Assembly: GCF_016863495.1 (NCBI RefSeq)
Contig: NZ_BOOZ01000022.1
Span: forward strand, 62,001-126,000
DNA length: 64,000 nucleotides
Direction of reading: 5' to 3'
Source: Micromonospora andamanensis
GTDB taxonomy: Bacteria > Actinomycetota > Actinomycetes > Mycobacteriales > Micromonosporaceae
The notes under the pieces were generated by a model, which saw only the letters and a list, made by a program, of their open reading frames with translations, made no database searches and was not told where the DNA came from. This document shows, one piece after another, positions 62,401 through 63,854 of this stretch (positions within the stretch are counted from its first letter, which is position 1; every line of letters starts with the position of its first letter). A program made the translations under genes and the position numbers.

Positions 62401-62963
62401 TGCGGGACGGCCAGGTGCAGCTACACAACCCCTGGAACAAGGAGCATCCATCGCTGATGTCGGTGCGGAAGATGCTGAACCTGATGCAGCCGTTGTGTGC
62501 GCACCTGGAGCAATCACCGGCTGCCGTTCCGCCATCGCCTTCGGCGTACGGCGGCCCCGTAGCGAACGTCCAGCCACTCATGCCGTCGCCCCGATCGTCC
62601 GCCGAGAAGATCGTCGACCGCCCGTTGGCCGCTCTGAGTCCCAACGCTCCGCTGATCCAGCAGCCCGGCCCGCTGGCTAAGCCCACGTCACCACCGCGCA
62701 CCCTAGGTCGCACCCACCTCGATGACGAGCGGTACGCGATCAACTACTTCGCGTTGCTCGCCGGGGACGGTAGCGTGGCTGGCCTGATGGTGTCCGAGGT
62801 CGGCGGCCCGGGGCGCTCGCTGCACTGGACGGCTGGTGGGGTGGTGGCGGGGCAGGCGACGCCGGCTCCTGTGAATCGCGCGGAGGCCGAACGGATATCC
62901 CGCGACGTGCTCGGTTTCGTGCTTCCCGCCGAGACGGCGCTGTACGACATGCTTGACATCTGA
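46320..62963 (+). CDS. Giant multi-toxin frame with CpnT-like secretion domain (5547 codons)
   Basis: One open frame of 16.6 kb starting at a GTG with GAGGGG upstream. Order: a CpnT-like helical domain and membrane segment (residues 1-360), a disordered linker (360-900), a YwqJ-like deaminase (900-1095), papain A (1130-1310), papain B (1439-1660), a RelA/SpoT-like domain (1775-2047), papain C (2173-2390), an oxidoreductase-like module (2504-3340), papain D (3612-3835) and two calpain modules (3957-5397). Between some modules the frame crosses five other probable genes: four in the +1 phase and one antisense. There the giant-frame sequence is Gly/Asp/Pro-rich and looks like a shadow. Later modules lack their own ribosome-binding sites. 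It may be a polyprotein effector of the adjacent T7SS, or a front toxin with an array of stop-less cassettes. I am sure of the modules, less so of one product. Confidence 0.7.
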   Translation: MAVPNPRNSLGEYAWVWDAICWVSAGEAWPSGDEDRMRELADAWQALADTVSETLGQADPAVMKILQSWGGGAGEAFGGLWNQLGVDPNTGLPLIQEISAAYAAGCDQAALEIEYAKLTVLIAVIITVIAVFVALLMAWLGGVSAGAIPGILAGGRQAVTVAFRRLIAQMGRQLLTRAGMRAALRMAGTRIGQMVTSQGFRQGLNRLGRELLEEIGEELIIDVGAQAYQMHTGERRQWDGNRTLTAGVGGAYGAVLGTGMSWAGRRAAPRMPFSFSPSQLSFRGSGLVRWGSTSLASGAQNAVVSPAASVLANGTINGQWAMPGADAFLGGFASGAGRTGATLAGGAAGNLGARVTNWGLGNMGINLAPGTGPAAGGIGPGVGGANGLGDLGGGANGAGAGSTGDGSTSGAGATGSGAGSASDGGSSASGGDSGTAAGGAGSDGTGSSSGAGGTSGAGTTGTGDGASQSGTVPDSGAGSISLAPPTSDASATPASDVAGAPTGDAANAADTSPVEGSTDRPTVVPAGAVTTAPDGSPAVGDVTATNDQNGAPESRGAPATESPGTHRTDTNTSTGGNDRTVNEASGQNDGGTVAGPSTDVTTTAPPGDGSTGSGRTVTDSPARDVTDASPVDTAGPSVASDVPPTVLPGTPTAAPVTTPPGAPAVGTPPGTATPAGPTTATNPAPTAGTPATTGPQAASTPNASTPTTTGTPTTGTNPQQPTGNTAAQPTPGRGTPVGPAVIPTAANTAGSISLAPAAGPNTTNPTQPAAGPTQQVGPTQQPATPAQQTPAQPTPSSARPDTTPVPVEPSAPTVPTQTAGIDSTTPPVDATPPAGTDTAADPNPERTDQAQQSTDGPVVIPVPTSSGTLQGGPTNPGPETATGPVDPQTLRRSEGPTGRGTHSWQLAPTSVDGDPNGPEAERALIEASRTLAETVRTAIKSATVSKTKQPGMAGALLMPDGTITTHTSMTADKGTKPPTQPRVHPLAQAALDRIAANLVDGVGGGHGKCAEVALVSDQLYLLEQQWRDAREPGTFEQYALNALQGAKIVTHQVKSAKSAGVTYELGHYRPPCRSCAHFLPGFNIEPITDPDRDVTVYQPSVPGVVGNGLPLSDNRPYGQPEGLLPPDQADQDALDAAVPRDPATGRPAVHPDPRVGSWAGLLNDGGPTVPGRNTNCADVGLSVLSAWYGRPEVAAPTVPSAEVERGSTARQEQALRSSFGHQGSGAPALDTVAEALRAAGPGAAAIIIGSSPDGSGRAHTWNAVNHEGTVIWVDGQRRSISDGDPLYADQVGDVWAIVLDAEGDPVSQAQPEASTPAPVPPASTADVPAGGRDQNDSPTGRPGAGVDPNSPDRTPGGPTSPDGTPAGPNNPEGPPADPNSSDGTPAVPPDSGMTSGDPNLEGDPDPGPEGAPDSDVEGNPDPGVWPDMQGWPMPDTRQFGPEQLAPLEDPQYQDDVEDSLRTPEGYEVYADPSTHPYGQLINDGGPDQPGRANNCVDTILAALASFYGDPQVSHPRWPDRLDDGTVDTTLGELNGFGRIESWIGGDWTGDNDALPGTPAERSAALADQYEQLSQRVLDAGPGAAAVIAVDWILFDENTGDPLLDAEGNTQPAGEHVFLLVYPEGADGPVWWDPQFGSTTTDPLPGDYVGLTHNLWSMEVQPAHADEQGGSPATDDQAAGDGQPGGGVPVRVRLGSPGDALPAAADAGSATGPGGLHHRPDGSGDRTSQPATTVDHETVRGGPPGGPDHRPAGLAGPGSDGLSDADAAPGSDPVGSPYLDGLPDTDRATLLDALTEAAAEADQILADLQSVNAEVNAQLGLTGADALSTLGEQHRVKGAESLARKYRTELEPLGYDVGSALDTVNDVVRFSVRGPETEAYGPAVDALLASLEAQGYQVTDLKNFWHPGNRFFGLNCTLTAPSGRTFELQFPTDTSYNVGKQTHDQYEVMRDPAQSPAARVNAFLDILAVNKSNGIAASMPGGMDSARFDTPKDTSFAKWMASPRQASIRESYLDWLGQQGLTFADVLAARGLAMSDLPGLDPDLMGGVHGSADVRLLPPPETGGSGRPAGKPDRGGGQHRADPGGDLGPTEAGVDVPSGRGGGDPVGESGAPRDPAGRPGDGRAPGGALHDGAVADGGRADGDLPLGNLTADLPGGPASSVPLDTDHGLAQTRRLGPGELAPLEDPGYQWGVEQSLRTPDGYLLFADPSTHPYGQLVNDGGPDQPGRANNCLDSSLSALSSFFGDPRVSFPRWPDVRPDGSIETVTGEASGLDRAEEWLGVDWSGGSEGLPTTPAEHEAAVAEQYAQLHQRVAAAGPGSAALVVAEWVRTDPRTGELVLDNGHVQVQDSHAFVVVYPEGADGPVWWDPQRGTTWPQPPAAYLSQTYALWSMETTAERVSDDGGRGADADQTPAGHGERGRAAPVRVRLAGEGAAVTAGTGGGQATGPRELHHRPDGSDHSADESAGTAADHGVHAGPPAGPDDGSAGLAHGGTDSLTTPVGRAGPSDGDGPPPGDSGPSTDPDGPDLRRAAAGTTFGGALLDADPGRTSIAVEAALTAGPLPGGASADPTTATVTLTTVDGPYPVRVELTPAPAGASVVPVATIHHTPDGTVVQVSTSAHPDHVRRAVAAALAEVDTVLQQRAEGLRFDATTALAEGARPEGDGTRVLTARDIGHLAELRVVLADSSTATDPGTAGQLRAEALSLLVASGLLEQEPAHVVHGLGSNTQVVGPEAARARLDLIHNHLGPLAAEVESLIGLAQSDGQQLVADIRAAQSAVRAEARAWAQQATELRDQADLALTARVDATLGVAPDHVFDRLVIGGGWAATADFVTMGAAPDAGHGLPPVLCVSQGHDPWAERQALLMGQVPSELEIPGLPFQPGDLAEEGTQFTPSDVFADAVGAARALSGMPTYQGTATSITPRPADATGWPDGANFRVTVNGRDIYTTSVDIASGPGPSRVPSVPADTTGAYVDPTTGYRVDRSGTATRFRDPDGNLVAPESVPPAVRAVLGGPGTGRGDLPLLADLAGRPTDPLVVDPTSGYAVDVTTGQVLHPAGTPVDVGAVPAEVGARLGFAPDGSFGDPRPSAPPVDFGGQNLADAYRPGDRVLVFGAGASGAWDIEQAVASPAASVDWSAREMDPPPDQLTGDPDQDAETRLRYSFGGGYNRRNTLPDVGAYSDTVQSQVDRSLREIVSLRHTVEGDFLVEFTDGSRQTYDRIVLSIGQAAEFPGGVANLVSGLGLEPLDGPVAVPDTETDMLGLQDASGRLRVLGAASVAPGVIAETSSPSEVRALLTAQASALPDDSRGIAPSIRFHAQRIAEANRQAPPAAPGDGSAVPGTPPGPDASDVVVSRGALPGPVDVEPGQRSVPVQETLPEGGHLDSDRSTVDVLADAVRQDFDPVAVELDVAQAGEVAAGGQRLGAVGTDVAAGQTEPAQPAQRTGTSEVPHADVADGVSAQVQSDQVAQQGRRGDVGGVSADLGQHQVPDGNGTPDLGPVVEEGVGAHGDRFDETAAQPPVVDQLRDRAGEPWSDLPPEQQAPWGTPAVEVEADQLGVLGVGGLDGVGVASPQVEVVGGGEDGGVDVDGRGHDGSVSTDGAVTATPVPSLPESRRFGPGELAPLEDPSFQDDLAASLATSDGYAVFADPSTHPYGQLVNDGGPEQPGRANNCLDSALAALASFHGDPQVSVPRWADRFDDGSIDRVTGERGGLERAEAWLGGQWLGGTGNLPMELSARTDAVATQYADLYQQVADAGPGASALVVADWLFLDAAGNVVLDETGQPEVDGSHAFVIVFPAGADAPVWWDPQTGTTSAEMPAADVRETHALWAMMVPDGEGRVDRGRGADTDQPTAADRESDSASGVRVRLAGPGETLGAGAGLGDARGPGELHHRPVGSGHSTHQPAAASGDGGVRAGATRGQDQGPAGVARGGPDGLTPPPDDGGSAPLDSPLSTADSITAGAVPGSTFHGLGRPVADPAAVLDLARSALPLVAPYAQVDAVVAVGPDLFEIRSAGQHPLSVRLTSGPLSDGLVARSHRDPDGAFTVTVSDRAADPVVARALAHEVAELTALHESGRALVGPLDPGNVQGPIDPAGLTAHDQGRMAEIRLLAATYAAADPAARPAVRAEIDALAGHLGLRVGDPDVRSRWALIPRDVLAHLMQLSVPTITPDAVSRVLAGAATLTDVERIRMFDYRARLAPDFQVPLQADLDARLRELATEAEHAQSGMPRMPAFAGQIVGIPQAQLGRIRAVDPQLADRLATEGIYVDLTGRYDLRPYMVTSVPAIDLGAARPAFDLTTGAGRRAQLHEDRQRARAALRGLRGDQAAALLTGHDFHYQGTARWMGLVPDVLTEALRSITPTSTTAAAPVENSATQEMSGEIRVAADRVSLPPESTNQPGPVYGPAVDARTGQPPPLFDGPPKREDVQQGALGDCGMVAVIGAVAGQLPDTVAQMFHPNPDGSVDVLLHETSGPDRVITPTGRQLRVTVFPDVPLHPNSNGHSAYADQSTVGASWASLLEKAIAAIDRTWTQQRHDQWQQQWTARPGVDAAQAAPLGYARLDNGSSRLVQAELLSQLTGLPTGVSELNPTPGREADAEARLAALLAAGSPLITGTRPADAYAAQPGGKPPYGLVAGHAYEIVSVANGEVQLRNPWNSRHPAPMPLRAFLDLMSPWYAHVEPARSTVAALPGSDFHGHGRPAADAPAVVDRARTVLPALAEPVGADQIVAVGPDVFEVRAPGLEPLRVRVAAAALASGVVAQTIRNLDGTFTLTVSDRASDAAVDRAVAHEAAELLARHETGEAKSGLFDQGAAEVPIDPGGLSARDRGRLAELRLMAAWYAQADPTARVALRAEIDTLVDRLGLRWGTPDAAARLAVLPADVWTQVMQLSLPVITPEAVAGALAYNPNQTMVERFRAIDYRGRLAPDFQPPPAAELAAKLRELAVHGEQSQSSLPRMPALAGQLIGLPPNLLDQIRQVDPQLADRVAAEGIYVDLTGRFDLRPYTLEGAPEFNLERSAPAYDLNTPAGRHALLDEDRTRTYAAFNVEYGSNPAAMAVLATHSFHYQSDARRMALVPTALTEALRAMMPSEPDAEVEVIPTVTPGEIAVVADRVTLPDPKPKYPVEYGRSLFPATGQPAPLFDGPPGRTQVQQGILGDCGMLATMAALAGHRPQSIPQLFQPKPDGTVDVLLHETVLRGDESVATGRRVRINVRPDVPLHAGSSWAAYADQSEVGVQWVAVLEKALAAVDRTWTKDRHEQWQREWRGWESRDDPHRAAPVGYARLNVGSVPLMQAELLTQLTGLPARQTLLDTTPGREVAVERHLTALLAAGSPITIATRPQESYPGRTLPYGLKAKHVYEILAVRDGQVQLHNPWNKEHPSLMSVRKMLNLMQPLCAHLEQSPAAVPPSPSAYGGPVANVQPLMPSPRSSAEKIVDRPLAALSPNAPLIQQPGPLAKPTSPPRTLGRTHLDDERYAINYFALLAGDGSVAGLMVSEVGGPGRSLHWTAGGVVAGQATPAPVNRAEAERISRDVLGFVLPAETALYDMLDI
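47401..49010 (+). other. Low-complexity linker of the giant frame
   Basis: About 540 residues made almost only of Ser, Thr, Gly, Ala, Pro, Asp and Gln, first Gly/Ser-rich (ASDGGSSASGGDSGTAAGG), then Pro/Thr-rich (PTQQVGPTQQPATPAQQTPA). It is certainly disordered. It would space the secretion domain from the toxin modules. Confidence 0.8.
49011..49610 (+). other. YwqJ-like deaminase domain of the giant frame
   Basis: Zinc-dependent deaminase-fold toxin domain. Key residues: His966 (TTHTS), the helix GKCAEVALVSDQLY with Cys1009 and Glu1011, and PPCRSC with Cys1072 and Cys1075. The family is found at the C-termini of polymorphic toxins; base or nucleotide deamination is presumed. A free-standing relative lies at 27104-27487. 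No embedded immunity gene follows this domain. Confidence 0.82.
49700..50250 (+). other. Papain-fold toxin domain A of the giant frame
   Basis: A cysteine-peptidase-fold domain of the papain-fold toxin (glutamine deamidase-like) type. Triad: Cys1176 in GRNTNCADVGLSVLSAWYG, His1259 in GRAHTWNAVN, Asp1274 in VIWVDGQ. It shares the NDGGP...PGR.xNC.D frame with domains B-D but is shorter and lacks the GPGELAPLEDP entry motif. No small gene follows it in another frame. Confidence 0.8.
50634..51300 (+). other. Papain-fold toxin domain B of the giant frame
   Basis: It starts with FGPEQLAPLEDPQYQDD, the entry motif shared with domains C and D. Triad: Cys1495 (GRANNCVDTILAALASFYG), His1615 (GEHVFLLVYPEGADG), Asp1632 (WWDPQFG). 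The fold closes with LWSMEV just before the embedded +1-frame gene at 51307. Reaction inferred from the family: deamidation or cleavage of a target-protein glutamine side chain or peptide. Confidence 0.85.
51307..51603 (+). CDS. Embedded YrhB-like immunity candidate 1 (+1 frame of the giant frame)
   Basis: A 98-residue protein (96 if it starts at the ATG at 51313, which lines up with its two paralogues). It has an initial helix REEARQLMTRLLG, then FPFEFGWAAQETLSPQQR, GVFIIDQTGVVTVHPSLP and a final helix ending GRQVWPAPDPMD. The order helix, EFG-W strand, I-I-D-x-T-G-V turn recalls YrhB/Imm35-type immunity proteins and the N-terminal half of the fusions at 39264-41632. It begins about ten bases after papain B ends. 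GGAGG lies 12 bases before the ATG, a long spacing. Its amino acids are better conserved among the three paralogues than the giant-frame readings are, so this is the constrained frame. Confidence 0.75.
   Translation: MPMSREEARQLMTRLLGTDNPVAVFPFEFGWAAQETLSPQQRTQGRQLGQGVFIIDQTGVVTVHPSLPPPLIMKRYAAARREGRITGRQVWPAPDPMD
51640..52460 (+). other. RelA/SpoT-synthetase-like toxin domain of the giant frame
   Basis: About 270 residues with the succession of RelA/SpoT nucleotide pyrophosphokinase motifs: HRVKGAESLARKYRTEL (like the RxKSxxSxxxK substrate loop), DTVNDVVRFSVRG, a GY-x-V strand (LEAQGYQVTDLKNFWHPGNR), FFGLNCTLTAPSGRTFELQF (like YRGIH...EIQ, with the catalytic Glu in FELQ) and QTHDQYEVMRD (like the H-xx-YE helix). 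No hydrolase domain accompanies it. Toxic synthetases of this class make (p)ppApp or modify tRNA; the product cannot be told from sequence. The module has no evident start codon and ribosome-binding site of its own. Confidence 0.75.
52462..52764 (+). CDS. Embedded candidate immunity gene for the RelA/SpoT-like domain (+1 frame)
   Basis: A 100-residue protein starting MAALTFGYFLLRRPEDPDG, with a beta-rich first half (NLIAEADSTGPTQAVIWDRP, QAWTFRPDVAAAILWANP) and helices at the end (TAERQVAHFTTVPLPTEDEL). A strong GGGGGG sits five bases before the ATG, the best ribosome-binding site of the embedded genes. It lies immediately after the RelA/SpoT-like module, where the cognate immunity gene is expected, and in the same +1 phase as the papain-linked genes. 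No family recognised. The giant-frame reading of this stretch is Gly/Pro/Asp-rich and featureless. Confidence 0.7.
   Translation: MAALTFGYFLLRRPEDPDGPPVNLIAEADSTGPTQAVIWDRPKQAWTFRPDVAAAILWANPERHEIQQVDRATAERQVAHFTTVPLPTEDELTEICRSAI
52836..53490 (+). other. Papain-fold toxin domain C of the giant frame
   Basis: Begins RRLGPGELAPLEDPGYQWG. Triad: Cys2230 (GRANNCLDSSLSALSSFFG), His2349 (DSHAFVVVYPEGADG), Asp2366 (WWDPQRG). The module ends LWSMETTAERV, next to the embedded gene at 53515. It is close to domains B and D in sequence along its whole length. Confidence 0.85.
53515..53805 (+). CDS. Embedded YrhB-like immunity candidate 2 (+1 frame)
   Basis: A 96-residue paralogue of the genes at 51307 and 57832: MTEDEALTLIRRLLGTANEV, PFEFGWLAKEQLSPQERAEG, SYIIDQTGVITAQMSLP, GRMMGRQVWPTEEPTA. 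The ATG at 53515 has GGAAAGGG upstream, overlapping the end of papain C. About two thirds of the residues match candidate 3. It is probably the antidote to papain C. Confidence 0.78.
   Translation: MTEDEALTLIRRLLGTANEVELHPFEFGWLAKEQLSPQERAEGRQLGHGSYIIDQTGVITAQMSLPVPLLITEYTQARRQGRMMGRQVWPTEEPTA
53830..54460 (+). other. Shared pre-toxin module, copy 1 (giant frame)
   Basis: About 200 residues similar to the segments preceding the two calpain domains. Corresponding elements are PVRVELT, TPDGTVVQVSTSAHPDHVRR, AVAAALAEVD and LTARDIGHLAELRVVLADSS. In the calpain modules these read LSVRLTS, PDGAFTVTVSDRAADPVVAR, ALAHEVAEL and LTAHDQGRMAEIRLLAATYA. It is therefore a reused connector placed before three different effector domains. 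Function unknown. Confidence 0.65.
54740..56340 (+). other. Dinucleotide-binding oxidoreductase-like toxin domain (giant frame)
   Basis: About 530 residues with the marks of a two-dinucleotide-domain flavoprotein. VFDRLVIGGGWAATADFVTM near residue 2820 resembles an FAD-binding GxGxxA/G motif. GDRVLVFGAGASGAWDIEQA near 3110 resembles an NAD(P)-binding motif. The later YDRIVLSIGQAAEFPGG and ASGRLRVLGAASVAPGVI resemble the closing ATG/GD regions. A variable insert (DPTTGYRVDRSGTATRFRDP and its repeat DPTSGYAVDVTTGQVLHPAG) separates the two halves. An oxidoreductase-like toxin tip would be unusual; NAD(P)H depletion or modification of a target are guesses. Confidence 0.6.
56355..57086 (-). CDS. 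TIGR02996/leucine-rich-repeat protein, antisense inside the giant frame
   Basis: A 243-residue protein on the minus strand. The first 50 residues (VYAAILAAPDDLDLRRRYAD, then AELIRLDL) match the TIGR02996 repeat-companion domain. Leucine-rich repeats follow (SNLVGLDLGGNPIGDVGVRH, GRLRWLGLSRCDIGADGAEA, PRLRYVQFDRNRVEI). The ATG is at 57086; no strong ribosome-binding site is visible. Codon use has the usual G/C third positions on the minus strand, whereas the plus-strand giant frame reads as featureless Gln/Val/Asp-rich sequence here. It lies tail-to-tail with the oxidoreductase-like module and is its candidate immunity gene, though LRR proteins of this type have many other roles. Confidence 0.75.
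   Translation of the reverse strand: MATPVDVYAAILAAPDDLDLRRRYADAIEATDPEHAELIRLDLDGGSTPRRLLLGRKVGPRLARPVAQLVDDWRLRRGFVESVTMRADAFLDHGTEVWRAIPVRHLVLTEVGGHTADIAASPLLSNLVGLDLGGNPIGDVGVRHLAGSGPLGRLRWLGLSRCDIGADGAEALAASRNLPRLRYVQFDRNRVEILPYGIGQDIDGRPIAVEVPALGQRLLDRYGPLPWLDVHWAWEGPPRYHDV
57156..57820 (+). other. Papain-fold toxin domain D of the giant frame
   Basis: Begins FGPGELAPLEDPSFQDD. Triad: Cys3669 (GRANNCLDSALAALASFHG), His3788 (GSHAFVIVFPAGADA), Asp3805 (WWDPQTG). It ends THALWAMMVPDG just before the embedded gene at 57832. An in-frame GTG at 57114 could start it, but has no ribosome-binding site. Confidence 0.85.
57832..58122 (+). CDS. Embedded YrhB-like immunity candidate 3 (+1 frame, TTG start)
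   Basis: A 96-residue paralogue of the genes at 51307 and 53515 (EDEALTLISRLLRTGNPIVL, EFEFGWLARERLSEQERASG, SYIIDRSGVVTAHTSLPP, GRIKGRQVWPEVDPTA). Alignment with its paralogues places the start at a TTG preceded at good distance by GGAGAGGGG; no ATG is available. A weak start codon would keep expression modest or tie it to translation of the overlapping papain D frame. It is probably the antidote to papain D. Confidence 0.75.
   Translation: MTEDEALTLISRLLRTGNPIVLREFEFGWLARERLSEQERASGTHVGQGSYIIDRSGVVTAHTSLPPRRVMEEYAQARREGRIKGRQVWPEVDPTA
58190..60357 (+). other. Calpain-like protease module 1 of the giant frame (with pre-toxin copy 2)
   Basis: About 720 residues. The first 200 are the shared pre-toxin segment (VPGSTFHGLGRPVADPAAVL). 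A helical middle part (DYRARLAPDFQVPLQADLDA) is followed by FAGQIVGIPQAQLGRIRAVD. The C-terminal 280 residues are a calpain-like (C2) cysteine protease with Cys4432 (QQGALGDCGMVAVIGAVAG), His4634 (GHAYEIVSVANGEVQ) and Asn4650 (LRNPWNSRHP). All three catalytic residues are present. Confidence 0.82.
60358..62510 (+). other. Calpain-like protease module 2 of the giant frame (with pre-toxin copy 3)
   Basis: A second, full-length copy of the same ~720-residue module. Elements: pre-toxin (LPGSDFHGHGRPAADAPAVV), middle (DYRGRLAPDFQPPPAAELAA) and the calpain-like domain with Cys5155 (QQGILGDCGMLATMAALAG), His5354 (KHVYEILAVRDGQVQ) and Asn5370 (LHNPWNKEHP). Overall it is clearly paralogous to module 1 but diverged at many positions. 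The frame then ends in a ~150-residue tail (LDDERYAINYFALLAGDGSV ... AETALYDMLDI) of unknown role. Confidence 0.82.
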
Positions 62964-63086
62964 TCGTGCCTGAGGAACCGGGAGAGAACTGGTGCGCTCG
63001 TTTACTCATGTAGCCGTCGTCACAAACAACACGACGACGCCTGTGGGGCCAGCCCGGTTCGGGGTGCGTTGGGTCGATGTGGGGCC
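62942..63086 (+). repeat. Direct repeat A: effector end plus immunity-gene start
   Basis: From the last codons of the giant frame (GTACGACATG...) through the ribosome-binding site into the first ~95 bases of the DUF6406-SUKH gene. A second copy begins at 63855. The start region (GTGCGCTCGTTTACTCATGT) is identical in both. Confidence 0.85.
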
Positions 63087-63834
63087 ACCGGTACGTGCAG
63101 AAATCATCGTCATGCCGTTTCAGCGTGACGAGAGCTTCGCGCACGAGGTCACGCTCGGTGAGACCTTCCCGGTCGGCGAGGAAACGTGGCGCTTTGCCGA
63201 CCTTGACATGTCCAGCGCGGACGACTGGGAGATCACCGTCCGTCGGGTGGACGAGAACGAGGTGATGGAACCGCCGACCGGGCGGCTGTGGAAGCGGGCA
63301 CGGCTGCGGCCCTACGGCCAACTCGACGAAGCCCAGCTCCAGTCCTTGGAGGCCGCGCTCGGCGCTCAGCTACCGCCGGGCTACCGCCTCTGGCTTAGTC
63401 GGAACAATGGTGCGCAACCCGAGGTGATGCACCACATCCCGGGGATGCCGATCGTCCTGTTTCCGACGAGTCCGCTGTTCGGCGTCCACCCCGAATATCC
63501 CCCGTTCGACCTGGTGCACGCCCAGCGTCGACACCGCGACCCCTGGCTGTCGCGAGCCTGGCTGGTTATCGCGACTACGGCCAGTGGCCTGCTGGTTGTC
63601 TCGGCGGAGTTGGGCAACGAGAGCGTCTATTTTGTGAGTGAGCTCGACCTCGTCGGACCACCTGACCCGGCCGCCGCAGCCGCCCGGGAGCGGAAGCTGC
63701 GGGCGGTGGCCTGGTCGATGTACGAGTTCATCGGCCGGCTGACCCCGATGGAACTGGACCACCTTCCTCCCGCGGAGATTCACCCGCCCGGGACGTTCAC
63801 GGACCCCCGCAGTTACGAGAACGGGCAGCTGTGA
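62992..63834 (+). CDS. DUF6406-SMI1/KNR4 (SUKH) immunity-type protein
   Basis: A 280-residue cytosolic protein beginning at GTG with GGGAGAG upstream. Residues 1-90 look like a DUF6406 domain (PARFGVRWVDVGPPVRAEII, GETFPVGEETWRFADLD). Residues 105-260 are a SUKH domain (LDEAQLQSLEAALGAQLPPG, then GYRLWLSRNNGAQPE and SRAWLVIATTASGLLVVSAE). Placed 28 bases after the giant frame, it is the natural antidote to the last toxin module, calpain 2, or to whatever the terminal tail does. The window's right edge shows the start of a second copy. Confidence 0.78.
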   Translation: MRSFTHVAVVTNNTTTPVGPARFGVRWVDVGPPVRAEIIVMPFQRDESFAHEVTLGETFPVGEETWRFADLDMSSADDWEITVRRVDENEVMEPPTGRLWKRARLRPYGQLDEAQLQSLEAALGAQLPPGYRLWLSRNNGAQPEVMHHIPGMPIVLFPTSPLFGVHPEYPPFDLVHAQRRHRDPWLSRAWLVIATTASGLLVVSAELGNESVYFVSELDLVGPPDPAAAAARERKLRAVAWSMYEFIGRLTPMELDHLPPAEIHPPGTFTDPRSYENGQL

Positions 63835-63854
63835 GCAAGCGCGTACCCAGCGCC

